Below, in pieces: positions 1 to 9,009 of a stretch of 64,000 nucleotides of DNA. Positions within the stretch are counted from its first letter, which is position 1; every line of letters begins with the position of its first letter. The notes beneath the pieces were generated by a model. The model saw nothing but the letters and a program-made list of their open reading frames with translations. It was not told the origin of the DNA and ran no database searches. The translations under genes were made by a program, and so were the position numbers. Source of the DNA: Aquila chrysaetos chrysaetos (taxonomy: Eukaryota > Chordata > Aves > Accipitriformes > Accipitridae); the NCBI RefSeq assembly GCF_900496995.4, contig NC_044019.1, forward strand, positions 5,181,501 through 5,245,500, in the 5' to 3' direction.

Positions 1-1311
1 GGAGGGGGTCTTTAAGGTCTCTCCTTAAAGAACAGTGCCCGGCAGCGCAGGATGCAGCATCTCATGCGGTTCAGAGACAAAGAGGCTGGGGAGGAGGCAG
101 GTGGCCCCGGAGCCCCCCCCCGGGACAGGACTCACAACAGCCCCAGCCAGCCCCGCAGCCGTGGCACAAAGCGGGGAGCAACGATAACTCCTTTCGCCCA
201 GCCGCGGCAATGTCCCCAGCTGGGACGAAGCATCAGGGACCGTGGAAAGGAGGGGAATAAATAAATAAATCAAGCCTTGAAAAAACTAAATCGAAGTTAG
301 TGGGGTCTGGGATCCCTCCCAGGACCCGGGGAGAACAGAGGCTCACAGTGAGGGCTGGACACGCGCCCAGGCTGGGGCAGGCAGGAATTAAATGCCAGCT
401 GCCAGCGGGGCCGACCGGCCGGGGGCTCGGCAGGGGCCCTCAAGGAGGAGAGACGGGCTGGGCAGAGCCACCCGCACCCCCCGATGCTGGGCACGGGGCC
501 AGCGCCCGACCTGGGCCTCAGTTTCCCTGGTTAGGGCAGCGGGTGCCGGGCAGCCCTGACCCCGGGGCTCGGTGACAGGGACACAGCCAGTGCCAGCAAC
601 CCCCTCCCTCTGCCAACCTGCACGGCTCCCAGTATCAGGGTCCCTGCTCCAAAGCCTTGGGGTGTCCCATGGAGGATGGGGACTGTTTCAAATTCACACA
701 CACCCCCCAAAAAAAAAAGGCATTGCAAGCCCTGCTGTAACTGCAGGCAGGAACCAAGCTTGGGCAGCGGTGCTGAGCCACCCCTGCCCTGCGTCCCCAA
801 ACCTCCCCAGGTGACGGGTCACCCCAGGGGTCACAGCCCAAAGTGGGGAGACCCAGCAGGCAGGGAGGGTGCCCCCCCACCCACGGCAGGCAGGAGGGCT
901 GCCTGCACCCAACCTTAACATGGGAAGAGGTTTGCGAAGAGCCTCAAGTGCCACGGCCGGGCTTTGAGACATGACCTGAACTGTTTGCAAGCCGGAGAAA
1001 GGCAAAAAAAAGGCTGAAAAAGGCTGAAAAGCGGAAGCCAGGAGCCAGCTTTGCGGGCACGCAGGGGCGAAGGGAAGTTGAGAAACGTTTGAGCCATTTC
1101 ACTGCGACTTCTGATTTCAACCCTTACCCTCCCCCACCCCAAAGAGAACTTAGGGGGGTGCAGACCCCAATATAAGCTGCATAATTTGGAAGGGGAGGGT
1201 GCTGTCCATCCTGGGGTCACCCACCTCTTGCTCCCTGCCCTGCACAGAGCCCCCAGACCCCCGTCCCACCGAAGCGATGCCCAAGGAAGGGATGGGGTGC
1301 AGACACCTTAC
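1..1311 (-). other. E2F2: E2F2 intron 1 (5' part)
   Basis: Sequence downstream of the E2F2 exon 1 donor, running off the left edge. I see no further E2F2 exon here: the next should open with a KRKLDL-like cyclin A-binding segment, which is absent. It contains a MIR-like scrap near 515-535 (CAGTTTCCC) and an A-run near 708-718. Confidence 0.7.
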
Positions 1312-1597
1312 CGGCAGCCGTCCCACCGAGGCCGAGCGGAGGGTCCTGAGCTGGGGGCCCCTGGGGGGTGGCGTAGAGACACCCCCCCCGGGGAGCGGGG
1401 ACGCTGACAGCCGCCGGCGTGTAGACCTGAGTGAAACTGCCGGTGGGTAACGGGGGGCTACCCAGGCTGGAAACCCCTCGCTCCACGGAGCCCATCACCG
1501 ACATGACCTTCTTCGGGTGGTGGTGGGGAGGGGGACGCGGGAGGGCGGTGCCCCCCCTCCCCGGGGCGGGGGACACTCCCCTGGGGAGCCGCAGCAT
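1312..1597 (-). CDS. E2F2: E2F2 exon 1 (N-terminus of transcription factor E2F2), partial gene
   Basis: First coding exon of the E2F-family transcription factor E2F2, which binds DNA with a DP partner, activates S-phase genes and is restrained by RB. The ATG at 1597-1595 opens with MLRLPRG, resembling the mammalian E2F2 start, and has a purine at -3. The exon encodes 95 residues plus one base and ends at a GTAAGG donor (1311-1306). A central stretch (FTQVYTPAAVSVPAPRGG, then LYATPQGP) aligns with the E2F2 N-terminal region before the KRKLDL segment. The DNA-binding, dimerisation and RB-binding parts lie in later exons beyond the left edge. Assignment is supported by ID3 being the upstream neighbour on the same strand, as in mammals, and by E2F sites in the promoter. 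E2F1 or E2F3 are less likely given this neighbour. Confidence 0.85.
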
Positions 1598-1981
1598 TGC
1601 AAAGTCCTTTCCGAGAAGGCCGGCCCGGGGGAGGGGGCAGAAGCACCCCGCGATTTTGCAGCAAGGGCTGGGGAGGGGGGGTCACAATCTCAGCGGTGGC
1701 ATTTTGGAGGAGCGGGGGGGGGGGGGGGGGGGTCCGCCGGGCGCTGACACCGGCCGGTCTCCAAAAAGCCCCCCCCTCCCCCCCCCGAAAAACCTGCAGA
1801 AAAGCAAAGCGGCGGCGGCACCACCAAAACCGGGCGAAAAAAAGCGCTTTTGGGCCCCAAAATCACCCGCGTTCGGGCCGGATGGGGACGGGGCAGCCCG
1901 GACCGTGGCCCCCCCCCTCGGCCCGGTGCCCCCCGCGCCCGGCTCCGCTCCTGCCCGATCGCGCCCGGCCCCGATCGCTCC

Positions 1982-2012
<31 letters not shown>

Positions 2013-2039
2013 GTGTGTGTTTTTTTTTTTTTTTTTTTT

Positions 2040-2230
2040 AAGCGCCAAACGCCCTCCCGCGAAATTCGGATTTCCCGCGGAAAACGCCGCGCGCTGATTG
2101 GCTGCTGCTGCCACCACCCCGCCCCTCTCCTCCCCCCCCCCGCAGCAGCCAGCGGCGTCGCGCCGGGAGGGGCCTTAAAGGGGCCGCGCGGCGGCGGGCA
2201 GGGCGGGGCCCTGTATGCAAAGCAGGGGGC
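2040..2230 (-). promoter_or_regulatory. E2F2: E2F2 promoter: E2F site cluster, CCAAT box, GC boxes
   Basis: CpG-rich DNA upstream of E2F2 exon 1. Visible elements are GCGCCAAA (2042-2049, the complement of TTTGGCGC), CCCGCGAAA (2056-2064), TTTCCCGC running into CCGCGGAAA (2071-2083), an inverted CCAAT box (ATTGG, 2097-2101) and GC-box sequence near 2112-2235. Three E2F-type sites within about 45 bases fit the known E2F autoregulation of E2F2. A long T-tract pair (about 1984-2040) separates this cluster from the 5'UTR. The transcription start is not fixed by the sequence. Confidence 0.75.
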
Positions 2231-3476
2231 GGGGCCTCTTTGGGACCACCTGTTGGGGGGGCGCTTGGGATGGGGGTCACTGGGGTTGGGATCGGGACTG
2301 GGATTGATTTTTTTGTTAATTATTTATTAAAGGACACCCCCCCCCCCAGTCTAGTGTGTTCCAGGCTGGGGGTTGTGACACCCCCCCCCCGTCCCCATCA
2401 CCCCCCCATCCCCAGCTGCAGTGACCCGGGGCACTGGGGGGGGTTTGCATCTATTTGGGAGACAAAATTTTTGGGGGTCCTCCAGCATAGGCTGTCTGGC
2501 AGCAACTCCCCCCCCCACCGCAGGCAGGGGTCAGTGCTGTTTGGGGGGGGGGCAGGGACCTCAGAGGGACTCAGCATGAGCAGATTTGGCCCCTGGTTCA
2601 CTGACAGCAGTTCACCCAACCTGCCACCCACTGACAGCAGTTCACCCAACCTGCCACCCACTGTCCCCATCGGCCACCCACCACGTGTCCTTGGGGCACA
2701 CGAGGTCTTTCTGGGAAAGGGGAGGGAGAAAGAGGGGGTGAAGGGCTCCCCGTTTGGCCCACGGGGTATTTCAGGGTGCAGCAGTAGCAGAAAGCACCGA
2801 GGCAATGGTGAACCCCTGAGTGAGGGCAACTCTGACACTTACTGGGACCAGTAAAAGGCCACCACAGCCACTGAGCTGAGCCACAGTTTAATTCTGCTGA
2901 GGTGACCGAGCCACAGTGGTTGATTCCACTCCATCACCTGGTTGCCCTCCATCTGTTCTTTCCTCTCTGTCGTTCTCCTCTCCGTCGTTCTCCTCTCCAT
3001 CGTTCTCCCCAGCAAAAGGCAACTTCATGCCCAGGCCTGGGATGGGGATGTTCAGATGCAGAGATGGAATTCCTTGCAAAGACAGACAGACAGATGGACA
3101 GACACACACACCAGCACCGTGGCCTCTGCTGTGGATGAGGATGGACACCAGACCTCCAGACTCTAACTCAGCTTGCCGAGGGACACCCAAAAATTTGCCA
3201 AGAGCCTCCGATCCAGGACAGACATTTGCCTCCCACCACACAAGGGCTTTGAGGCAGAACAAAAGGCCTGGCAGCAGTAAAGCCACGGCGCGGCTGGGCA
3301 CCGTGTCCCTCTGCCAGGAGCACGGCCAAGCTTGGCAGCTCAACCCACCCAGACCTTCATCTTCCCCCCCCCCCTACAGGGAGAAAGCAACTGCTGTCTC
3401 TATTTCAGCACACAAAGACAATGCCATGCCCAGTTGGGTGGATAAATTGGTGTCGCTTGGCTGCCTTGGGCTGGCT
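2231..3476. other. E2F2-CATSPER4 intergenic, no gene seen
   Basis: GC-rich spacer with several C/G runs of 8 or more. It carries a perfect 30-bp tandem duplication (2601-2660) and a short degenerate repeat of CTCTCCATCGTT/CTCTCCGTCGTT type near 2958-3010. Long open frames here have no recognisable protein features. Confidence 0.6.
2601..2660. repeat. Perfect 30-bp tandem duplication
   Basis: Bases 2601-2630 are repeated exactly as 2631-2660 (unit begins CTGACAGCAGTTCACCC). Two identical copies with no divergence imply a recent duplication or a copy-number-variable site. Confidence 0.9.
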
Positions 3477-3718
3477 TCAGCTGCATGACCCTTGGGACAG
3501 GGACAGGGACATTGGGGTATGGGGAGGGCTCGGGTTCTGAGCGCTTGGGCTGGCGGGTTGTGCCCCTACTTCCTCCAGTTTGGACAAAGGGGAGATGACG
3601 TCCCCACGCTGCATCAATGTGACCTTGCTGGGGTGGGGGCTGTTGAAGGAGATGGTGTAGAAAAGCCTCCGCTTGTGCTCCTGCACGATGTTGAACTCAA
3701 TGGCCCTCATCTCCTCGA
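3477..3718 (-). pseudogene. CATSPER4: CATSPER4 relic: terminal exon
   Basis: After a GCACAG acceptor the frame reads VEEMRAIEFNIVQEHKRR (first codon split), aligning with VEEVRAIRFNQEQ of mammalian CatSper4. It continues for about 60 residues without recognisable homology to a TGA at 3477-3479. Confidence 0.65.
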
Positions 3719-4049
3719 CTGTGCTGGGAGGCACAGCCAAGGGAAGCGTTAGGACCATCCTCCCCCCGCCCCAGTACCTAATACCTGCTCAATAAGTCTT
3801 CTCCAGGTTTTCCAACCATGGCTTTCCACCAGCAAAGTACTCTCCCATGCCAGAAGCCACAGGCTGATATCTCCCTGTGACCCCAATGCCTCCAGATGGG
3901 TGACAGCCACCAGCTTCCCCCCCAACCCAAAAGGGACAGCTCTCTCCAGAGAGGTTTTATCTTGGCTGTGTATAAATGGGCTGATTCCCCCCCATCCACC
4001 CTACAACCAAGCCAGCAAAGAGGCAGGAGGTTTGGAGCAGGTCTTAGAC

Positions 4050-4253
4050 CCTGAGCTCCTCCCGGATCTGTTTGTACTCTCTGATGTTCTCCTTGCTGCT
4101 TTCCAAGAGGCACTGGACTTCATGCAAGATCTCCTCGCCCAGTTTGCCCAACTTACTGTAGGTGAACAGGTCCTGGGAGACAAACGTGGAGACCCCATTC
4201 CCTATCACCTTCAGGCTGAGCTGAGGGTCCATGTTGACTTCTCCGCTGTCCAG
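4050..4253 (-). pseudogene. CATSPER4: CATSPER4 relic: C-terminal cytoplasmic helix exon
   Basis: 68 codons from a TTTCAG acceptor to a weak donor-like GTCTAA. The ending SKENIREYKQIREELR matches the C-terminal coiled-coil helix of CatSper4. The phase (0) does not fit the following block, which needs one carried base, so either the donor or the frame is damaged. Confidence 0.65.
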
Positions 4254-4505
4254 CTGAAAGGGTTAACACAGCAATGTGCCTATGTCTTCTCCTCCATCAG
4301 CTGCACACAAGGACCGACCCTCGTCATCAAACAAGCCAAGCCCAGAGTCCAGCGCTACAGAGATGGAAATCCTGGCCTTTAAATGCTGATGGTGAGTGCA
4401 AAGTGCAGATCTCTGCTATAACCACCTTCAAACTGCTGGAAGATCTCCACTTCTAGGCTCCTCCCCTCCTCCCATTGGTGTTTTTTGTAAGAAACACCCA
4501 TTTTA

Positions 4506-4581
4506 TCAAACAAAGGCCTCATTCATGATGAAGATGGTGAAGTAAATGGCCACCTTCATCTTCAGGGTCTGCCCTTCTTCC
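4506..4581 (-). pseudogene. CATSPER4: CATSPER4 relic: S6 start, terminated by stops
   Basis: Acceptor CCAACAG restores the split Gln codon. The block reads EEGQTLKMKVAIYFTIFIM and then NEAFV, after which TGA (4508-4506) and TAA follow. The family continues here through S6 (AFIGINLFV-like). A weak continuation may lie near 4440-4400. Confidence 0.65.
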
Positions 4582-4789
4582 CTGTTGGGGACACGGGCCA
4601 TCTGGTTGACAGTTGGTGGTGGCCACCTCGCCAGCACCAAGCCCCGAGGAAGCCTCTCAGCATCCACAGGAAAGGACTCCCCCCATGTGCCCCACATCTC
4701 TCCCAGGGTTGGGGGACAACACAGCTCAGCCCCAGCCGTCCCTGAGCCCCCCTGCCCCGTGGTGGGCTCAGTCCCTGCTGCGTGCTCAC

Positions 4790-4923
4790 TGGAAGGTCTC
4801 GTAGATGTCCAGCCTGCCGTCCAGCATGATGCAGGTGAAGAGCGAGTACAGGGCTTTCTCCAGGCCACCAAAATGGGCCAGGACAGATTTGCCAAACAGG
4901 ATGATGCCCAGCACCGAGAAGAT
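4790..4923 (-). pseudogene. CATSPER4: CATSPER4 relic: S5-pore exon
   Basis: Acceptor ATGCAG, donor GTGAGC, 134 nt, consistent phases. IFSVLGIILFGKS is followed by a turret and pore helix (EKALYSLFTCIM). The selectivity-filter position reads MLDGR where functional CatSper subunits carry TxDxW: the Asp is kept and the Thr and Trp are lost. Confidence 0.75.
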
Positions 4924-5263
4924 CTGCATGGGGACAGTGATGTGCATCCCAGCACCTTCTCCACGCTGGGAAGGATGCTCAGCATCCTCCAACCCCCAGC
5001 ACTGGGGCTCCCTGGCATAACCAGGGTCTGGCCAAGCTCCTCAGCCTCGGTGCTGGGAGCTGAGCCCCCGCCTCCAGCATGCCTGAGCCTGCCGGGGAGG
5101 TGGGATGGACCAACGTGGTGGGAGAGGATCATCCTGCTGCTGGGCTCTGTGCCTGCTTTCCCCACGGTCCCTGAGGTGCCGTGGCCAGCGCTGGACCCCA
5201 GTGGCCAAGATGCTTCCCCAGGCTGATGCTCCCAGTCCAGGCGGGCATTTCCCAGCCATTTAC

Positions 5264-5392
5264 CAGCATGGAGATAAAGAGGATGACCGTGATGTTACAG
5301 AGGTCAGGGATGACCTTGAGGATGGCCTGAAGCATCCTGGCCAGCCCACGGACCTGCAGCACCATCACCTCATCACCATCAGCCTCATCGCC
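5264..5392 (-). pseudogene. CATSPER4: CATSPER4 relic: S4-S5 exon with frameshift
   Basis: Acceptor GCCCCAG, donor GTAAAT. Entering in the phase set by the previous exon gives the voltage-sensor start RAMRLMVMR and then an immediate TGA. A different frame then continues as VRGLARMLQAILKVIPDL and the S5 start. The exon is 129 nt; in-phase joining needs 1 modulo 3, so it carries 2 surplus bases (net), in a TGATG-rich stretch. Confidence 0.7.
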
Positions 5393-5687
5393 CTGGGGCA
5401 AGGCGAGAGAGCCCATCACTGCACTGACCACGGCAGGGGAAGGAGCCAGGAGACTTGGGTCCCCTCCTGGCCTGAGGGTCTGGGAAGGGTCTGCACTGCT
5501 CCCCCTGCCCCCAAACCAGGGTAAAAAACTGAGGGTGACGAGCAAGCGATGACATTGCCTTTCCCAGTGCAGATCCAACATGTGGGATGTGGGATGGGGC
5601 CACCACGCCCGGACCACAGCATCTCTGCTCAGACCAACATGGGGACACCGGGGGCTTTGGGGTACGGGACCCCCTGCCCTCGCTCAC

Positions 5688-5785
5688 CTCAGGATCTGGA
5701 AAACCTTCTGGACGTTCCACTTGGGAATCAGGGCCCCCACCATGAGGCAGGCCACAAGGAAGAAGTTGAAGCCGTTCCAGATATC
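5688..5785 (-). pseudogene. CATSPER4: CATSPER4 relic: S3 to S4-linker block, acceptor missing
   Basis: Reads DIWNGFNFFLVACLMVGALI and on to the start of the voltage sensor (QILR), ending at a GTGAGC donor after two bases of a codon. Homology begins at GAT (5785), but the preceding bases are CTGCTG, not AG. The nearest AG (inside CCTCAG) would give the wrong phase against the previous exon. Confidence 0.65.
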
Positions 5786-6199
5786 CAGCAGGCAGAGGAG
5801 CAGGGGGCTGAGGCTGCGTTTGTAGACCCCAAATGAGGGCACTTCCCCTAATATTCCTCCCCCAGGAACATCCACAGGGGAGAGGGGACTACGGGGGGGT
5901 CCATGTGCCCCATGGCTATGCCCGTGGGGGGGGCACAGCCGGCCTGGTAGCAGGTGATGGGCCACCAGCCGAGCACGGGTGGCTAGCAGCCCCAATGCCA
6001 AACATCCCTGCGCCTGGGGGGGGGGGACACCGGCGGAGGTCCCGGTCCTTGCCAGGGTGGGGAACCAGAGGAGGGACCGCGGGGCCGGCTTTTCCTCCTC
6101 TGCCCTGGAGACGGCAGCAGCGAGCCACGGCCGCGGGGCCCGCACCGCCCCGGTCCCCCCCCCCGGCCTCGGCATCCCCGGGCAGCCGCAGCCGGAGTG

Positions 6200-6560
6200 T
6201 ATGAGGGAGCGTGGGATGGAGAGGTGCAGGGAGGGATGGACACGGGGAGGGAGGGATGGAGGGACACGGGGAAGGAGGGATGGAGGGACACTGGAGCCCA
6301 AGGACAGAGGGATGGAGGAGGGACTCAGGGATGCAGGGACAGAGGGATGGAGGGACGCAAGGATGGAGGAATGGAGGGACTCAGGGATGCAAGACAGAGG
6401 GACGGAGGGATATGGGGACATGGAGATGGAGGGACAGAGTGATGGAGGGAATTAGGGATGGAAGGATGGAAGGAATGAGGGATGCAGGGAGGGAGACAGG
6501 GGAATGCAGAGATGGAGGGATGAGGGACTCAGGGATCGAGGGACACAGGGAGGGAGACAT
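6200..6560. repeat. Purine-rich GGGATGGA minisatellite
   Basis: About 360 bases of degenerate repeats on the plus strand built from GGGATGGAGGGACA with an approximate 24-bp register at the start. It lies in a CATSPER4 relic intron. Strong purine strand bias. Confidence 0.85.
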
Positions 6561-6597
6561 GCTGAAGGCCTCCAGCCCAGCTCACCACAGGTCCCAC

Positions 6598-6699
6598 CTT
6601 CCAGTACAGCCAGAAACCTCTGAGCCAGTTAAGCAGGACCTCGGTGACCAGGGCCACCAGCACGACACTGTCTATGATATAGCTCAGCCAAAACTGGAA
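6598..6699 (-). pseudogene. CATSPER4: CATSPER4 relic: S2-S3 exon
   Basis: 34 codons from a TCTTCCAG acceptor to a GTGGGA donor. The segment SYIIDSVVLVALVTEVLLNW followed by LRGFWLYWK matches S2 and the short S2-S3 turn. The exon between S1 and S2 (about 12-16 residues) is not identified in 6700-7107. Confidence 0.75.
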
Positions 6700-7107
6700 C
6701 TGGAAGAGGAGGAGGCGAGAGCACCACCGGGCCCGGGGCAGGACTGAGGAACACGTGGCAACGGCCCACTGGGAAACCAGCTGAGGCTCTCTCATTGGAC
6801 CCACACTTGGTGTAAAAATACAAAGCCTTGTGGATTCTCCAGCAGCTAGTATGGATGAATTCACTGCCCAGCTGTGAGAATGGTGACCCCCCCCCCCTCT
6901 CCATGCACGAAGCTTGCAGGGAAGCAGCCACATTGGGGCATCTCTCCGCCATCAAGCTGGGCTGCGGGGTTTCATGGACCCATCCCGGAGGCAGCAAAAG
7001 GGCCAAGGAAAAGCCAAGGGAGCGGGAAGGGCCAGTGGCAGGCGGTGGTGGGCATGGCCGGCACTCACACTCCAGGGCAGCATCGTGGGGGTCTAGCTGG
7101 TGCTCAC

Positions 7108-7215
7108 CACCTCCTTGATGGCGATAAGCACAGACAAGATGAGCTTGACAGTGGGGTGGGTGAGCAAGTGGCCCATCCATACCTTGGCCATGTATTCCTT
7201 GTGGTCCCAGGAGTC
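7108..7215 (-). pseudogene. CATSPER4: CATSPER4 relic: S1 exon
   Basis: 36 codons between a CTCCAG acceptor and a GTGAGC donor, intact in phase 0. DSWDHKEYMAKVWMGHLL is followed by a hydrophobic run (VKLILSVLIAI) matching transmembrane segment S1. Confidence 0.75.
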
Positions 7216-7308
7216 CTGGAGGGGGAGGCAGGGTGGGGAGCCCAGAGAGGGTGTCCCTGCTGTCCCGGTGGGCTGTGGGTCCGGCACCCATCTCCCACCC
7301 CACCCTAC

Positions 7309-7377
7309 CTCACTGCACACCCCATCTCTGAAGTCAGCGAGCAGCCACTGCGGCTTCTCGTCTGGCTCCCGCTGGCA
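7309..7377 (-). pseudogene. CATSPER4: CATSPER4 relic: N-terminal cytoplasmic exon
   Basis: A block of 23 codons from a CCACCAG acceptor to a GTAGGG donor, reading CQREPDEKPQWLLADFRDG. It aligns with the cytoplasmic segment just before S1. It joins the next block in phase 0. Any upstream first exon is uncertain. Confidence 0.6.
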
Positions 7378-7566
7378 CTGGTGGCAGGGAGGGGACAGAG
7401 GGTCAGGCAGGCCCTGGTGGCACCACAATGGATCCGGCCCCCCCAGACCTGGGTCCCCCCCCCCAGCCCAGAATGATGGCAGAGGCTCCTCACCCTCCAG
7501 GATACTGGCAGGAGCCCCCGGGGACCCGCTGCAGTGTGACCTCACCGTTCTAAGCAGCAGAATGTG

Positions 7567-7597
7567 TGACATCATGCTTCCGTGCCTCGTGACATCA
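7567..7597. promoter_or_regulatory. Paired CRE-like sites upstream of the CATSPER4 relic
   Basis: Two copies of TGACATCA (7567-7574 and 7590-7597), one mismatch from the palindromic CRE TGACGTCA, about 200 bases upstream of the first recognisable CATSPER4 block. CRE/CREM sites are typical of spermatid promoters, which would fit a former testis gene. Function is inferred only. Confidence 0.4.
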
Positions 7598-7896
7598 CTG
7601 CTTCTCCCCAGCAAGGGGGAGGGCATGGAAGAGGGAAAGGAGCAGCGGAGTGTTGTGGAGGCAGAGAGGTTGATGGGGACTCAGTCCCCCAAACTGGTCT
7701 GCCTTCAGTTTGAAACCAGAGGGACGCTGGTGGCTTCAGGACCCCTGCACAGCCAGGGAAAAGCGAGGGGACAAGGGACACATGCCAGAGCTCCCAGAGG
7801 CAGGCTGGGCCAGTATCACCATGGGCCTTTCCCAATTATCCCTGCAGCTCCCCTCCTCTGTCCCAGTTTGCTTCCTGGAGCTGCAGCCACTTCCCG

Positions 7897-8005
7897 CTAT
7901 ACAGATGGGGAAACTGAGGCACAGAGAGAGTTCAGGGACCCAAAGGCCCCAAATTTTGTGGATGGAGAACCAGGTTTCTGTGCTGATTCAGTCCCAAGAC
8001 CAGGT
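7897..8005 (-). repeat. MIR-type SINE fragment
   Basis: The plus strand carries ACAGATGGGGAAACTGAGGC followed by ACAGAGAGAGTTCAGGG and later AACCAGGTTTCTG. This is the layout of the antisense MIR core and flank, so the element lies on the minus strand. Old and diverged. Confidence 0.65.
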
Positions 8006-8398
8006 TGACCTTCCTCGCATCACATCCGTCCCCCAAATGCTCCCCCATCACCCACCCCATCCTCACCCACGGCCATCCCAGGAGAGCCTGTGTCCCCACG
8101 GGTGTCAGTGGTTCACGTCTCTCTGGGTGATCAAGCCCATCACAAAGCTCCATGCTCCAAATCCCCTCGTTAATTAAAACCCAGCAGTAATGAGTTCCTT
8201 TCTCTGCTCCAGCCTTCACCTCCCTGCAGCCCTGGCCCCAGAGAATTTTGGGGCTGCGTTCAGGTGTGTGGGGAGCCCTGGTCCCTCCGTGGGACAGAGC
8301 CCCAATGTCACGCGTGGGAAAGGGAAGGCGAGGGGCTGGCAGGAGTACGTGGGGTGGCTGCTGGGATGCTGGGTGGTCTCCAGGGGGGTGGGGAGGGG

Positions 8399-8440
8399 GC
8401 TTTGCTTTCCCCACCTGTAAAATGAGGGGGGACAACCCTG
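8399..8440 (+). repeat. MIR-type SINE core fragment
   Basis: Contains CTTTCCCCACCTGTAAAATG, the sense MIR core motif. Short scrap only. Confidence 0.5.
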
Positions 8441-9009
8441 CTTGTTCCCTGTTAAAGGGAGGGGGCAGGAGCAGCCCCCCCCCAATCCCATAGCACCCCT
8501 TGGAGCTCCAGCCAAGGGGATACTGAGCTCCACCATGGCTCGGTTTGCAGGATGAACCCTCCTGGTCTGGCAATTAGGAGCCTCTGGGGTGGAGGGTGCC
8601 ACAGGAAATTTGGGGGCCTCTGGGAGGATGGTGGGGGAGGCTGAGGTTTTGTTCACCCCTTCCCCACGCTGGAAATCCCGAGCGTGCCTCAGTTTCCCCA
8701 CTCAGCGCTGGCGTGGGAACCGGAGCAGGGCGAGGCATGAGCAGGGTGTCAAGGGCGCTGGGAACGCCCTATGCTGGGCAGGATGGGGCCAATGGGTTGT
8801 GTGGGGCTGGTTTGGGTGCCATCCCCAGCAGAGCCCAAAATACACCGGCAGCCCTGACTCATCCCCACCCACAGAGCCAGGCCAGGGGCCGGGAGGAGCT
8901 GGAAGATCCGCAGGGTCCCCCCCTGGGCAAAGCGGCTTCCTGAGCTGGAAGGAAACCCACGGCGCCTGGGGTGGGGGGCCAAGGTGCTGGGGGGGGGGCT
9001 GCGCGTTTG

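Larger units (their letters stand above)
3477..7377 (-). pseudogene. CATSPER4: CATSPER4-like sperm cation channel subunit, apparently decayed
   Basis: Nine separated blocks on the minus strand match CatSper4 in the correct order: N-terminal (7377-7309), S1 (7215-7108), S2-S3 (6699-6598), S3-linker (5785-5688), S4-S5 (5392-5264), pore (4923-4790), S6 (4581-4506), cytoplasmic helix (4253-4050) and tail (3718-3477). CatSper4 is one of four pore subunits of the alkalinisation-activated Ca2+ channel of the sperm flagellum. The identity rests on stretches such as SWDHKEYMAKVWMGHLL, EVLLNWLRGFWLYWK, EKALYSLFTCIM and KENIREYKQIREEL. Four defects argue against function. The S4 exon is 2 nt out of phase with its neighbours. 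The filter reads MLDGR instead of TxDxW. Stops follow AFV in S6. The S3 block lacks an adjacent AG acceptor. The S1-S2 loop exon was not found. Loss of CatSper genes is known in birds, so a unitary pseudogene is the favoured reading; a divergent working gene with assembly errors is the alternative. Confidence 0.75.
7630..9000. other. Intergenic between CATSPER4 relic and GT/CG array
   Basis: No gene recognised. Besides the two SINE scraps listed, there is another sense MIR-core motif near 8686-8700 (GCCTCAGTTTCCCC) and an AT-richer patch near 8160-8200. Confidence 0.6.

Noticed and set aside
1431-2330. 299-codon plus-strand open frame at the E2F2 promoter
   Set aside because: It covers the antisense of E2F2 exon 1, poly-T runs and the CpG promoter; the translation is low-complexity Gly/Pro/Phe runs.
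6730-7107. Possible CATSPER4 exon for the S1-S2 loop (LDPHDAALE-like)
   Set aside because: Very short, with no matching donor/acceptor pair in the needed phase; similarity too weak to annotate.
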